This document shows, one piece after another, positions 25,656 through 34,691 of a DNA stretch of 64,000 nucleotides (position 1 is the stretch's first letter; each line of letters opens with the position of its first letter). The notes beneath the pieces are model-generated. The model did no database searches. It had not been told where the DNA came from and worked only from the letters and a program-made list of their open reading frames with translations. Origin of the DNA: Promicromonospora sukumoe. GTDB lineage: Bacteria; Actinomycetota; Actinomycetes; Actinomycetales; Cellulomonadaceae. The stretch lies in NCBI RefSeq assembly GCF_014137995.1, contig NZ_JACGWV010000001.1:3534001-3598000 (forward strand), given 5' to 3'. Position numbers and translations under genes: made by a program.

Positions 25656-26989
25656 TCGAGCCCCAGCAGGCCCTGGACCGCTGGCGCCGTCTCGACGTCA
25701 CGGTCCGGGACCTCCCGCTCGCCCTCGGGCTCGCGGGCCTGGCGTTCCTGCCCGCGCTGCGCGACTACGGCACGCAGGTGGGCGAGCTGCCCGCCCGTCC
25801 CCTGGACGGGTGGGCGGTGCTGGTGATCGCGCTCGAGTGCCTCCCCCTCGCCGTCCGACGGCGGTGGCCCGCCGTGTGCATGATCCTCGTCGCGGCCGGC
25901 TTCGCCGCGGCCCAGGTGACCGGCCACCACTCGTTCGCCGGGAACGCGCTCGGCGTCGCGCTCGTCAGCACGGGCGCCCACCTGGACCGCCGACGGCGCG
26001 TCGTCGGCGCGGTGCTGACCGTGGCCTACGTGGCGCTCGCGGTCACGCTCGACCGGCTGACCGGCGCCGAGCGTGTGGACGAGCTCGTGACGTTCTACCT
26101 GGCCATGGCCCTCGCGTGGGGCATCGGCACCTGGCTGCGCTCCACGCGGGCGGCGGAGGCCGAGCGCCGGCTCCGCGTCGCGCAGGACACCCTGGTCGCG
26201 GAGCGCACGCGCATCGCCCGCGAGCTGCACGACGTGGTGACCCACCACGTCACGGCCATGGTCGTGCAGACCGAGGCGGCGAAGTACCTGACGGCGGCGC
26301 CCGAACGTCTGGAGCAGACCCTGGACGCCGTCACCGACACGGGCCGGCACGCCATCTCCGACCTGCGGCACCTGCTCGACCTGCTCGATCCCGGGCACGA
26401 CGGCGCCGCGCGGACGCCGTCGGCCGGCGAGGTGCGCGCCCTCGTGGAGCAGACGCGCCGGGCCGGGCAGCCCGTGGACCTGACCGAGGAGGGCGAGCCC
26501 GCCGGGTCGGCGGACAGCGCCGGGCTCACCGCGTACCGCGTGGTGCAGGAGGCTCTGACGAACGCGCTCAAGCACGCGCACGGCGCCGCGACGACGGTCG
26601 CGGTGCGGCACACGGAGAGGGAGATCATGGTGGAGGTCGGGACGGCGGGGGCTGGTTCGAGAGGTGCGGCGGCTGCGGCGGGGGTCACGGTAAGGCCGGG
26701 AGCCTCTGCCGAGTCAGGGCCTGGGCCTGGGTCGGGGGGCGCGTCAGCGGGTGCTGCGGGTACGGCTGCGGGCGGGGCGGAGCCGGGATCCGGCTCAGCC
26801 GCGTCGCGGACGAGGTTCGGCGGGAGCGGCCGGCCTGTCGTCCCCGGAAGCGGCCGGGGACTGGCCGGGCTCCGCGAGCGCGTGGAGACCCTGGGCGGCG
26901 AGTTCGGCACGCAGCGGCTCGACGACGGCGGCTTCGTCGTCCGGGCGTGTGTCCCCCGCGCGTACTCGACCGTGGCGGACCGGACGTGA
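25652..26989 (+). CDS. Two-component sensor histidine kinase (NarL-type partner)
   Basis: 445-residue membrane sensor kinase. Four or more hydrophobic segments lie in residues 20-160, then a HisKA_3 dimerisation helix with phosphorylated His193 (ARELHDVVTHHVTAM) and a HATPase with N box NALKHAHG. Between N box and the last glycine motif (GSGRGLAGLRERV) is an insertion of about 65 residues rich in Gly, Ala and Ser, which is unusual in this small ATPase domain. The GTG start overlaps the CPBP stop. Confidence 0.9.
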   Translation: MIEPQQALDRWRRLDVTVRDLPLALGLAGLAFLPALRDYGTQVGELPARPLDGWAVLVIALECLPLAVRRRWPAVCMILVAAGFAAAQVTGHHSFAGNALGVALVSTGAHLDRRRRVVGAVLTVAYVALAVTLDRLTGAERVDELVTFYLAMALAWGIGTWLRSTRAAEAERRLRVAQDTLVAERTRIARELHDVVTHHVTAMVVQTEAAKYLTAAPERLEQTLDAVTDTGRHAISDLRHLLDLLDPGHDGAARTPSAGEVRALVEQTRRAGQPVDLTEEGEPAGSADSAGLTAYRVVQEALTNALKHAHGAATTVAVRHTEREIMVEVGTAGAGSRGAAAAAGVTVRPGASAESGPGPGSGGASAGAAGTAAGGAEPGSGSAASRTRFGGSGRPVVPGSGRGLAGLRERVETLGGEFGTQRLDDGGFVVRACVPRAYSTVADRT

Positions 26990-27087
26990 GCGGCGGGGTG
27001 CCGGCCGGGAGCCCGAGCGACAGGACTGCGGGTCCGGCCCCGGCGCGTGGGGCGGGGCCGACAGGCCGGACGAACCTCGGCGACGGA

Positions 27088-27750
27088 ATGCCGAACCCGC
27101 CCGTCCGGGTGCTGGTGTGCGACGACCAGGCGCTGATCCGCACCGGATTCGCGACGATCATCGACGCCCAGCCCGACCTGGAGGTCGTGGGCGAGTGCGC
27201 GGACGGGCGCGCCGCCGTCGACCACGCCCGCCGCCTGGAGCCCGACGTCGTGGTGATGGACGTGCGTATGCCCGTGCTGGACGGCATCGAGGCGACCCGC
27301 CTGCTGGCCGGCGCCGGGGTCGAGCGGCCGGTCAAGGTGCTGGTGGTGACCACGTTCAACCTCGACGAGTACGTGTACGAGGCGCTGCGGGCCGGGGCCA
27401 GCGGGTTCCTGCTCAAGGACGCCCCGGCGGGCCAGCTCCTGGCGGGCATCCGCACGGTCGCGAGCGGCGCGGCGTTGCTGGCCCCCGAGGTGACGCGGCA
27501 GCTCGTCGGACGGTACGCGGCGCGCATCCGGCCCGCCGAGAGCGCGCCGTCCGACACCGCCCTGACGCCCCGCGAGCTGGAGGTGCTGCGCCTCATCGCC
27601 GACGGCCGGTCCAACAGCGAGATCGCCGCGACCCTGGTGATCAGCCAGGAGACCGTCAAGACGTACGTCTCGCGCATCCTGGCGAAGCTCAACCTCCGCG
27701 ACCGCGTGCAGGCGGTAGTCCACGCCTACCGCACGGGCCTGGTCACCTGA
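27088..27750 (+). CDS. LuxR/NarL-family response regulator
   Basis: 220-residue response regulator. The receiver domain has the acidic pocket DDQ (residues 12-14), phosphoacceptor Asp58 (VVVMDVRMP) and the conserved Lys in FLLKDAPAG. The LuxR DNA-binding domain is at about residues 150-215 (LTPRELEVLRLIADGRSN, VKTYVSRILAKL). ATG 27088 gives the usual N-terminus; a GTG at 26986 overlapping the kinase stop would add 34 Pro/Gly-rich residues and cannot be excluded. It should receive phosphate from the adjacent kinase. Confidence 0.9.
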   Translation: MPNPPVRVLVCDDQALIRTGFATIIDAQPDLEVVGECADGRAAVDHARRLEPDVVVMDVRMPVLDGIEATRLLAGAGVERPVKVLVVTTFNLDEYVYEALRAGASGFLLKDAPAGQLLAGIRTVASGAALLAPEVTRQLVGRYAARIRPAESAPSDTALTPRELEVLRLIADGRSNSEIAATLVISQETVKTYVSRILAKLNLRDRVQAVVHAYRTGLVT

Positions 27751-27771
27751 CCCGCCGGACGCAATCCCCTA

Positions 27772-27827
27772 CGAGACCTAAGTTTCTCAGCTTTGAACCA
27801 TCCGAAAGCGAAGAAACTTAGGTCTCG
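27772..27827. terminator. Palindrome, copy 1 of the CGAGACCTAAGTTTCT pair
   Basis: The 16-base arms CGAGACCTAAGTTTCT (27772-27787) and its complement (27812-27827) flank a loop. It lies 22 bases after the response-regulator stop. The 27751-28058 gap between convergent genes contains this element and a near-identical second copy, separated by a GC-rich stretch, and no gene. Confidence 0.6.
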
Positions 27828-27954
27828 AAGAACAACCCGATGGTCAGCTGTAATCGCCGGCCGCGGCCGTCACGAACACCGACACCGACACCCACAGCCG
27901 CAGCCGCAGCCGCAGCCGGCCGACTCGGCCCGCTGAAGATGCGGCCGACACCGT

Positions 27955-28022
27955 CTCCTTCGAGACCTAAGTTTCTTCGCTTTGGAGCGTCCGAGAGCGA
28001 AGAAACTTAGGTCTCGAAGGAG
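27955..28022. terminator. Palindrome, copy 2 of the CGAGACCTAAGTTTCT pair
   Basis: About 27 bases of perfect arm (27955-27981 with 27996-28022), the core identical to the copy at 27772. It terminates the GH43 gene transcribed from the other side; the two copies together form a paired bidirectional terminator. Confidence 0.6.
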
Positions 28023-28058
28023 ATGTCAGCCGTCAGCCTCTGTCGCCAGTCCCAGACG

Positions 28059-31013
28059 TCAGCGGCAGTCCGTCGCCGCGTACCCTGCCGTCAGGCCCGG
28101 CTCGCCGCGCTTCGTGACCGTCACCGCCCCGGCGTCCAGAGCCGTGAAGCGCGTGCTGACGACGGCCTGCCCCGTGCGGCCCGGCGCGACGTCGCGCACC
28201 ACGCGGTCGCCGTACGGCGTCCGGATCTCGAAGCTCGCCCGCCGCTCCGAGGTGTTGCGGACCGTCGTCACGAGCTGGGCCTTGTCGCGCCCCACGCACC
28301 GCGCCGCGACAGAAGGCTCCACGGCGGTACTCCGCGCCCCCACCCCCAGCGCCGGGATCTTGAGGTACGAGCCCGGCGTCGCGAACGTCAGCCGCACGGC
28401 CGACGCCCAGACCGGCTCGAACGCGACCGACGTCGGCACCCCAGCGGCCGAGGGCACCACGTCCTGGGCCGTCGTCGCGTGCCAGATGCCTGCGGCGTCG
28501 CGGTACTCGACGCCGACGCGCGCGATCGTGCCCTCGGTCGAGGTGAACCCGACGCGATCGACGGCGCCCGGCTGCGCCGGCTCGACCGTGAACGTCACCT
28601 CGTCGCGGCCGGCGCTCCCGGACCACGTCGACCAGGAGGTCGAGGCGCTGCCGTCGCACGCGTTGGCGGCCGGCAGCGTCTCCCACTCGGTCTGGTGGAA
28701 GCTCGCCGAGACAGTGGTGCCGTCGGCGCGGCAGAGGTCGACGACGTCGTCGGCGCCCCAGACCTGCACCTCCGAGACCGATTGCCACGTGTTCGTCGCA
28801 GTCGTCAGCCGCAGGCGCAGGCCGTTGGTGTCCGGCAGGTCCGAGACGTCGAGCGTCGCCACCGGAGCCGCGGACGCGGCGTCCTGCGCGAGGTCGACGC
28901 GCACGTCCGTCGTCGTCCACGCGCCCGACGCGTCCAGGTACTCCGCCGCGACCGTCGACGGCCAGGTCGCGCCGGAACCGTCCTTGTAGGTGTGCAGCAC
29001 GACCTCCTCGAGGTCCTGGGTGAGCGGCCAGGTGAAGGACAGCCAGCTGTTCCGTGGGTAGCCCGACGACGTCCAGTCGTCCCAGCCCTTGCCCTTGACG
29101 TTGCCGTCGACGACGGTCGGCGCGAGGTTCGCCCGGCTGGACGCCGCGACGGACGCGCCGGGCGCGAGGTTGGCGATGCCGTCCTCGCGCACCTCGACGG
29201 TGCGCGCGAAGGTGCGGCCCGCCGTGAAGCCGTCGCCGGCGGCGAGCGTGCCGGTGATCGTCTGGGTGCCGCGCTCGTCGAACGACGTCGCGCTCCAGGT
29301 CACGGCGACGTCGGAGGTCGCGCCGTCGACCTCGACCGGGACGGCGTCGGGCAGCGTGGCGCCGAAGTCCTCGCCGGGAGCGACCTCGTCCGGCAGGCCG
29401 TCGTCGGTGACGCGCCAGATCTCGGTCCCGGTGCCCTTGTCGTCCCAGTAGCTCTCGTCCCAGCCGTCGGCCCAGCGGGCCGGGTCCTCGGTGGCGGGGT
29501 TGCGCATCTCGGCGCGGCCGTTCTCGCCGATCGTGACCGGCAGCCACACGTAGTTGGAGTTCGCGGCCCCGGAGTTCCACCGGTCGCCCATGTAGACGTA
29601 GCGGCCGCCGCCCAGGTCGAGCACGTTGGTCGACTGCGAGCCGAAGCTCGTGCGCCGCGTGTCGCCGACCGAGAGCAGCCCGTCGCCGCCCTCGGGGATC
29701 GCGTTGTAGGCCACGTTCTCGTGCTGGTCGCCGGCCTCGACGCCACGGATCCACGTGCCGAGCATGCTGTCGGCCGTGTAGTAGGTCTGCGGGTTCGGGG
29801 CCCAGCCCGTCGCCCCCGACGCCACCGTGTAGTACTTGCCGCCGTGCTGGAACAGCGCGGGAGCCTCCAGCACGCCGCACTCCTTGACGATCTGGAAGTC
29901 CTCGCCGCGCACGGGCGCCTCGGCGCTGCCGTCGGCGAACAGGTACGGGTAGCGGCCGTCCTCGGCGTACTGCCCGGCGTCGGCCATGTCGACGTCGGTC
30001 GTGTGCGTGACGTTCGTGTAGTCCGCGTCGAGCTCGGCGATGTAGAGCGACCGGTTCTCCTCGGAGGAGTAGACGATGTAGGCGGTGCCGTCGTCGTCCT
30101 GGAAGACCGTCATGTCGCGGGCCTGGCCGGGCACCGCCGCGGAGATGCACGCCTGGTAGTTGGTCCGGTTCGGCATCCGGTACACGCCCGTCATCCTGAA
30201 CGGCCCCGTGGGGCTGTCCGAGACGGCGACGCCCGCCATCGAGCGCGCGTACATGCTGCCGCCCGGGGTGGTCTGCCCGTCGGAGTGCCACCACAGCACC
30301 CACTCGTTCGTCTGCTCGTTGAACAGCACCTTGGGGCGCTCGAAGATCGTCGTGTACTCGGCGGCGTCGTTGGTGTTCAGGTGGTAGTTGACCTCGGCGA
30401 TGCGGTCCGCGCGCGGCTCGCCGGCGTCGTCGACCGTGTCGTAGAGGGCGTCGAAATAGCTCGACTCCAGCTCCGCGGCGTCTGACACCGAGCGCAGGAC
30501 GACGCCCTCGTCGGTCCAGTTCTTCGTGTCGTACGACTTGTACGCGTGGACGCCGGGGCTGCCGTAGTAGCCGTTGCTGCGGTCCTCGCCGTACCAGTAG
30601 TAGACGGTCTCGCCGGCCTCCTCGCCCTCGACGACGGACCCGGCGTCGACCCCGAGCGCCTCCGCGGAGACGGAGACGACCTGGCCGCCGTGCGCCTGGA
30701 TGTGGTTGCCGGCGGTGTCGGGCCAGGACGGCGTGAAGTAGTCGGGGGCGGTGGCGCCGGGGTCGAGGATGGGCGGGTAGGTGGTTGCCTCTTCTGCGCT
30801 GGCAGCGGCGGGAGCGGCCTCCGGGACGACGGCGGGCGCGGCTTCCGGGGTGGCCGCGTGCCCGACGGCGGGCAGCGCCGGGATCGCGAGCGTCGCCGCC
30901 AGCGCGACGGCGACCGCGCCACGGCGCCGCGGGGTTGTCGGTCGGAGGCGTGCAAGACCGGAAAGTGCTGGTGGTGCGGCAAGGTTGCTGCGCGGGGCGC
31001 GGCGGTGACCCAT
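28059..31013 (-). CDS. Secreted GH43-type glycoside hydrolase, multidomain
   Basis: 984-residue extracellular enzyme. A signal peptide (VAVALAATLAIPALPAVGHA, about residues 34-53) is followed by a five-bladed propeller domain of the GH43 kind (HIQAHGGQVV, YYWYGEDRSNGYYG, DMTVFQDDDGTAYIVYSSE with the pKa-modulating Asp region, and LEAPALFQHGGKYY with the likely acid). An Ig-like domain of the bacterial type (about 520-590) and at least two galactose-binding/discoidin-like beta-sandwich regions (about 590-860) follow, with a C-terminal beta domain. The IQAHGG pattern recalls exo-beta-1,3-galactanases, but arabinosidase or xylosidase activity is possible. ATG 31013 follows AAGGAG. A candidate operator lies at 31143. 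Confidence 0.8.
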   Translation of the reverse strand: MGHRRAPRSNLAAPPALSGLARLRPTTPRRRGAVAVALAATLAIPALPAVGHAATPEAAPAVVPEAAPAAASAEEATTYPPILDPGATAPDYFTPSWPDTAGNHIQAHGGQVVSVSAEALGVDAGSVVEGEEAGETVYYWYGEDRSNGYYGSPGVHAYKSYDTKNWTDEGVVLRSVSDAAELESSYFDALYDTVDDAGEPRADRIAEVNYHLNTNDAAEYTTIFERPKVLFNEQTNEWVLWWHSDGQTTPGGSMYARSMAGVAVSDSPTGPFRMTGVYRMPNRTNYQACISAAVPGQARDMTVFQDDDGTAYIVYSSEENRSLYIAELDADYTNVTHTTDVDMADAGQYAEDGRYPYLFADGSAEAPVRGEDFQIVKECGVLEAPALFQHGGKYYTVASGATGWAPNPQTYYTADSMLGTWIRGVEAGDQHENVAYNAIPEGGDGLLSVGDTRRTSFGSQSTNVLDLGGGRYVYMGDRWNSGAANSNYVWLPVTIGENGRAEMRNPATEDPARWADGWDESYWDDKGTGTEIWRVTDDGLPDEVAPGEDFGATLPDAVPVEVDGATSDVAVTWSATSFDERGTQTITGTLAAGDGFTAGRTFARTVEVREDGIANLAPGASVAASSRANLAPTVVDGNVKGKGWDDWTSSGYPRNSWLSFTWPLTQDLEEVVLHTYKDGSGATWPSTVAAEYLDASGAWTTTDVRVDLAQDAASAAPVATLDVSDLPDTNGLRLRLTTATNTWQSVSEVQVWGADDVVDLCRADGTTVSASFHQTEWETLPAANACDGSASTSWSTWSGSAGRDEVTFTVEPAQPGAVDRVGFTSTEGTIARVGVEYRDAAGIWHATTAQDVVPSAAGVPTSVAFEPVWASAVRLTFATPGSYLKIPALGVGARSTAVEPSVAARCVGRDKAQLVTTVRNTSERRASFEIRTPYGDRVVRDVAPGRTGQAVVSTRFTALDAGAVTVTKRGEPGLTAGYAATDCR

Positions 31014-31142
31014 GTCCGTCTCCTTCATCCTCGAAGTCTGTGGACGCGCGAGGACGAAGGACGGCGCCGGCCTCGCGGAACGCGACTCTGCGTTCCGGCG
31101 GGCCCTGCGGGACCGCCGCGCCTCAGGCTGGCACCCGCGAAA

Positions 31143-31156
31143 TGTTCACGTCAACA
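31143..31156. promoter_or_regulatory. Candidate LacI/GntR-type operator upstream of the GH43 gene
   Basis: TGTTCACGTCAACA has TGTT/AACA half-sites with a central CG, the common layout of LacI-family operators. It is 130 bases upstream of the GH43 start and close to the end of the neighbouring gene. Weak evidence: one site only. Confidence 0.4.
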
Positions 31157-31199
31157 AGATGTGCGAAAGTGATCGCCTCAGGGGCGTCCCGACGCCCGT

Positions 31200-31733
31200 T
31201 CAGCCGTGCGCGAGCAGCTTGAGCCCCACCACGCCGACCGCGAGCGCCGCGAGCACGCCGAGCGCGAGAATGCGCGCGAGCCAGGGCAGCTTGGTGCGGC
31301 GGATGCCGAGCCACGCGATGAGCACCAGGGTGGCGATCAGCACGCCGACGCCGACGCGCAGCGCGGTGGTGACCTCCCACCAGCCGAGGCCCGCGGCGGC
31401 GAGGGCGAGCAGCGGGATCACGAGGGTCAGCAGGGCGCCGCCGCTGGTGCGGGTCATGGCAGCCAGGTGGTGGCGGTCGGGGAAGCCGCCGTGCGCGGCG
31501 AGGTGGGAGATGAGCTCGGCGAGCCAGGCGGCGGCGACGGTGCCGACGGCAGTGATGGTCAGCGACGCCGCCGCCGTCCCCGCGCCAAGCCCGTGCGCGT
31601 GGGCCAGCAGCGTCATGATGACGGCGAGCGAGGCGAACGAGACGTAGACGCGTTCGCGCAGGCGCTCGGCGAGGTCCTCGCGCTCCTCGGGGGTGATCGG
31701 GTCCGGGTGCGCGGTGCGGCGCGGGGTGCTCAT
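31200..31733 (-). CDS. Small polytopic membrane protein, unknown function
   Basis: 177-residue protein with about five hydrophobic segments (around residues 30-45, 52-70, 98-118, 125-142 and 153-172) and a charged N-terminus (PEEREDLAERLRERV). A short polar loop with AELISHLAAHGGFPDRHH follows the second segment; the His cluster could bind metal. I do not recognise a family. It lies upstream of the GH43 gene, on the same strand, with 186 bases between. Confidence 0.6.
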   Translation of the reverse strand: MSTPRRTAHPDPITPEEREDLAERLRERVYVSFASLAVIMTLLAHAHGLGAGTAAASLTITAVGTVAAAWLAELISHLAAHGGFPDRHHLAAMTRTSGGALLTLVIPLLALAAAGLGWWEVTTALRVGVGVLIATLVLIAWLGIRRTKLPWLARILALGVLAALAVGVVGLKLLAHG

Positions 31734-31828
31734 GAGTTCATTCTCCCGCGTCGCCGCAGGTCGTCGCGGGTACCCGGGGCGCCGATCCCCTACCCTCTCG
31801 TCAGAACACCGGACGAAGGAGCCCGAGC

Positions 31829-32644
31829 ATGTCGAACGATGCCCCGCAGGTGGTCGCGATCACGGGAGCCGCCGGCCGGATCGGCCGCGCCGTCGCCCCG
31901 TTCCTGCGGAACCCCGGGCGGGAGCTGCGCCTGCTCGACCGGGCGGTGCCCGCCGACCGCGACGAGCGGGACCGCTGGTTCACCGGCGACATCACCGAGC
32001 CGGGCGCCCTCGACGACGCGTTCCGGGGCGCCGACCTGGTGGTGCACCTCGCAGCCCACCCCTGGGAACGGCCGTGGCCCGAGATCCTGGCCGTCAACAT
32101 CGACGGCACCCAGAAGGTGCTCGACGCCGCGCACGAGGCGGGCGTGCCGCGCGTGCTGCTGGCGAGCTCGATCCACGCCGTCGGCTACGCGACGCCCGCC
32201 GAGGCCGGCGCCGACGACGTGCTCGTCCCGCGCCCCGACACGTTCTACGGCGTGAGCAAGGCCGCCGGGGAGGCGCTCGGCAGCGTCTACGCGGACCGGT
32301 TCGGCATGACCGTCGTGAGCGCGCGGATCTGCGCCTTCAACACCGAGGTCGGCGAGGGCCGGGCGCTCGCCCAGTGGCTCTCCCCCGCCGACGCCGCCCG
32401 CCTGGTCGAGGCCGCCGCCGCCCTGGACCGGCCGGGACACCACATCGTCTGGGGCGTCTCCGACAACGCGCCCGGCTGGTTCCCGCTCGGCCCCGGGCAC
32501 GCGATCGGCTTCCACCCGCAGGACGACGCCGTCCGGCACGTGCGCGAGCGCGACGGCGTCGAACCGCCGCAGCCGGAGCGCGAGGAGGCGCTCGCGGGGA
32601 TCTTCGCCGACGACGAGCACCCGCTGGGCGGGGAGTGGAGCTAG
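31829..32644 (+). CDS. NAD-dependent epimerase/dehydratase-type oxidoreductase (uronate dehydrogenase-like)
   Basis: 271-residue extended short-chain dehydrogenase. The Rossmann motif is ITGAAGRIGRAV (residues 11-22), the serine is in LASSIHAVGY and the catalytic pair is YGVSK (about residue 136). The SSIHAVG and late motif GVSDNAPGWF resemble uronate dehydrogenases, which oxidise hexuronates to aldarolactones. No uronate pathway neighbours are present, so the assignment rests on motif resemblance only. ATG 31829 is preceded by AAGGAG. Confidence 0.75.
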   Translation: MSNDAPQVVAITGAAGRIGRAVAPFLRNPGRELRLLDRAVPADRDERDRWFTGDITEPGALDDAFRGADLVVHLAAHPWERPWPEILAVNIDGTQKVLDAAHEAGVPRVLLASSIHAVGYATPAEAGADDVLVPRPDTFYGVSKAAGEALGSVYADRFGMTVVSARICAFNTEVGEGRALAQWLSPADAARLVEAAAALDRPGHHIVWGVSDNAPGWFPLGPGHAIGFHPQDDAVRHVRERDGVEPPQPEREEALAGIFADDEHPLGGEWS

Positions 32645-33444
32645 CTGCCGGGGTGCGCTGTGCTGCTCGGGCGCTCGGTGCTGCCAGGGCGCTCCGTGCT
32701 GCTGGGCCAGTCCTGCAGCGCGGTCGGGGCGACGCTCGCGTCGGGCCCAGGCAGCAGCGCGCGGTGGTCGACCACGCCGCCGAAGTAGGTCGCCGCCGGG
32801 TCGCGGACGACGTCGCCGGGCAGGCCGAGCCGGGCCAGGGCCGTGCGCACGAAGTCGTCGAGCTCGAACTCCTCGGGTCCCGCGAGGTCGAGGTCCGCCG
32901 TCGTCGGCGTTCCGCCCGCGAGGCGGACGAGCTCGGCGGCGACGTCGGCTCCCGCGACCGGCTGCACGAGCAGCGGGGCGAGGTGCGCCGGCCCGCCGTC
33001 GGGCCCTGTGGAGGCGCGGGCGATGCCGGGCGCGAACTCGAAGAACTGGGTCGCGTGCAGGATGGTCCAGGGCACCTCACCTGCGCGGACGGCCTGTTCG
33101 AGCCGCACCTTCGCCGTGTAGAACGGGACGTCGGGGGCCCGGTCCGACCCGACGATGGACAGCATGAGGTGGTGCCCCACGCCCGCCTCGCGTTCGTGCC
33201 GCGTCACGTTCTCCCCGGCCCGGGCGAAGAACTCGTCGATGCGGGCCGGGTCCAGCGAGCCGGGCTTGGCGGCGTCGATCACGACCTGGGCGCCGTCGAG
33301 CGCCTCGGCCAGGCCCTGGCCGGTGACTAGGTCGACGCCGGTCGAGCGGGAGGCAACCCGGACGTCGGCGCCCCGCGCTCGCAGGAGGCGGACGACCTGG
33401 GTGCCGATGGTGCCGGTGCCGCCCAGCACGACGATCGTCGTCAT
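32641..33444 (-). CDS. NmrA-like NAD(P)-binding protein
   Basis: 267-residue atypical short-chain dehydrogenase: the nucleotide motif VLGGTGTIGTQVVRLL begins at residue 5. The family's active-site tyrosine motif is not evident, as in NmrA/YtfG-type quinone reductases or redox sensors. The C-terminal tail has repeated Ser-Thr-Glu-Arg-Pro units (STERPGSTERPSS). ATG 33444 is chosen over an upstream ATG because GGAGGGAG is 10 bases before it. It overlaps the convergent dehydrogenase gene by 4 bases. Confidence 0.75.
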   Translation of the reverse strand: MTTIVVLGGTGTIGTQVVRLLRARGADVRVASRSTGVDLVTGQGLAEALDGAQVVIDAAKPGSLDPARIDEFFARAGENVTRHEREAGVGHHLMLSIVGSDRAPDVPFYTAKVRLEQAVRAGEVPWTILHATQFFEFAPGIARASTGPDGGPAHLAPLLVQPVAGADVAAELVRLAGGTPTTADLDLAGPEEFELDDFVRTALARLGLPGDVVRDPAATYFGGVVDHRALLPGPDASVAPTALQDWPSSTERPGSTERPSSTAHPGS

Positions 33445-33638
33445 CTCGTCGTCTCCCTCCGGCCGCATTGCTCGGTACCCCTATCTTGGGCCGGGCCCGC
33501 CGTTGCTGCCTCGCCGTCCGGATCGGAAGGGGCTCGGCGCCCGGGCCTAAAGCGGCTGGGCGCCGAGGCCGGAACGGGCTCGGTGTCCGGACCGGAACGG
33601 GCTCGATCCGTCCGCCGTGCTGCCCCTAGAGTCGTGCC

Positions 33639-34616
33639 GTGTCCGACGCACGCACACCGCCGCGCACCACCCCGCCCGCCTGGCGCCCGACGGGTCTGAA
33701 CTGGTCCGACGGCGGCGCCGCGCTGGAATGGCTCTCACCCGCCGGGGCGACGCGGAGCAGCACGCTGGACGTCGGCGCGCGGCTGGGGCTGACCGTCGGC
33801 GCCGACCGGCGTTGCCTCGGGCTGTGGTGGGACGGGCGCCGGGTCCCGTGCGTGGCCGGATCCCGGATCGACGCAGCCGCGAAGTCGGGGCAGTGCGAGT
33901 CCTGCGCGGCGATCGCCCGCACCCGGTCCGTCGCAACCGACACGACGCTCGACGACCCGCGGGAGTTCCGCGTCTACCTCGCCCACCACGGAAGCGTGGT
34001 CAAGGCGGGCATCACGGCGTCGGCGCGCGGGCAGAACCGGCTGCTGGAGCAGGGTGCGCTGTCGTCGCTGTTCCTGTCGGCGGGCACGCTGGTCTCGGCC
34101 CGGCGCTGCGAGTCCCTGCTCACGGCGGCGCTCGGCCTGCCGCAGCAGGTGCACACCGCGCGCAAGCGTCTGGCCCGCTGGGCACCGGGGACGACGGCGT
34201 CGCGTGCCGCCGAGCTGACCGCCGTCGTCGGGCGGGCCGCCGCGCTGGACTGGCCGCCCGGCCAGGCCTGGGACCCGACCGAACCTGCTGACCACGCGCC
34301 GGCGTACGGGCTGCCGGAGACGGGGCTGGCGCCCGCCCGGCAGCTCGACCCGCTGCGGCCGGGGACGACGGTGACGGGTGAGGTGATCTGCCGGATCGGG
34401 CGTGATCTGTACTTGAGGACGCCTGGGCTCGGCGAGTCGGGGCCTGGCGCGCCGGACTCCGCGGCCTCGGGCGGTGTGGTGCTGGTCGACACCGGGCTGC
34501 TGGATGGCTGGGACTTGACCCGCGCCGATCCGGAGGTGCCCGGGACCGCGAGCGCCTCCCCCGTCGCCGCGCCGGGCGGGACGGGTCCCGGGACGGAGCA
34601 GGACGCACTGTTCTGA
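33639..34616 (+). CDS. DUF2797 domain protein
   Basis: 325-residue protein of the DUF2797 family, unknown in function. The recognisable part is residues 60-200: GLWWDGRRVPCVAG, the pair of cysteines in GQCESCAAI (metal binding possible) and the GIY-YIG-like segment FRVYLAHHGSVVKAGITASARG, which has the shape of a GIY-YIG nuclease core. The N-terminus is Pro-rich and the C-terminus low in complexity. GTG start. The upstream gap 33445-33638 holds a 10-bp inverted repeat (33533-33542 with 33558-33567). Confidence 0.7.
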   Translation: MSDARTPPRTTPPAWRPTGLNWSDGGAALEWLSPAGATRSSTLDVGARLGLTVGADRRCLGLWWDGRRVPCVAGSRIDAAAKSGQCESCAAIARTRSVATDTTLDDPREFRVYLAHHGSVVKAGITASARGQNRLLEQGALSSLFLSAGTLVSARRCESLLTAALGLPQQVHTARKRLARWAPGTTASRAAELTAVVGRAAALDWPPGQAWDPTEPADHAPAYGLPETGLAPARQLDPLRPGTTVTGEVICRIGRDLYLRTPGLGESGPGAPDSAASGGVVLVDTGLLDGWDLTRADPEVPGTASASPVAAPGGTGPGTEQDALF

Positions 34617-34619
34617 CGC

Positions 34620-34673
34620 GTGCCGGTGCCGGTGCCGGTGCCGGTGCCGGTGCCGGTGCCGGTGCCGGTGCCG
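34620..34673 (+). repeat. Hexanucleotide repeat (GTGCCG) x 9
   Basis: Nine perfect GTGCCG units. If read from the first GTG they would encode a Val-Pro repeat at the N-terminus of the following membrane protein. Because the unit is six bases, slippage would alter length, not frame. Confidence 0.9.
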
Positions 34674-34691
34674 GAACGCTACCTTCGTGCC

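Noticed and set aside
28023..30485. 820-codon plus-strand frame opposite the GH43 gene
   Set aside because: No domain or ribosome-binding site; composition reflects the codon bias of the real minus-strand gene.
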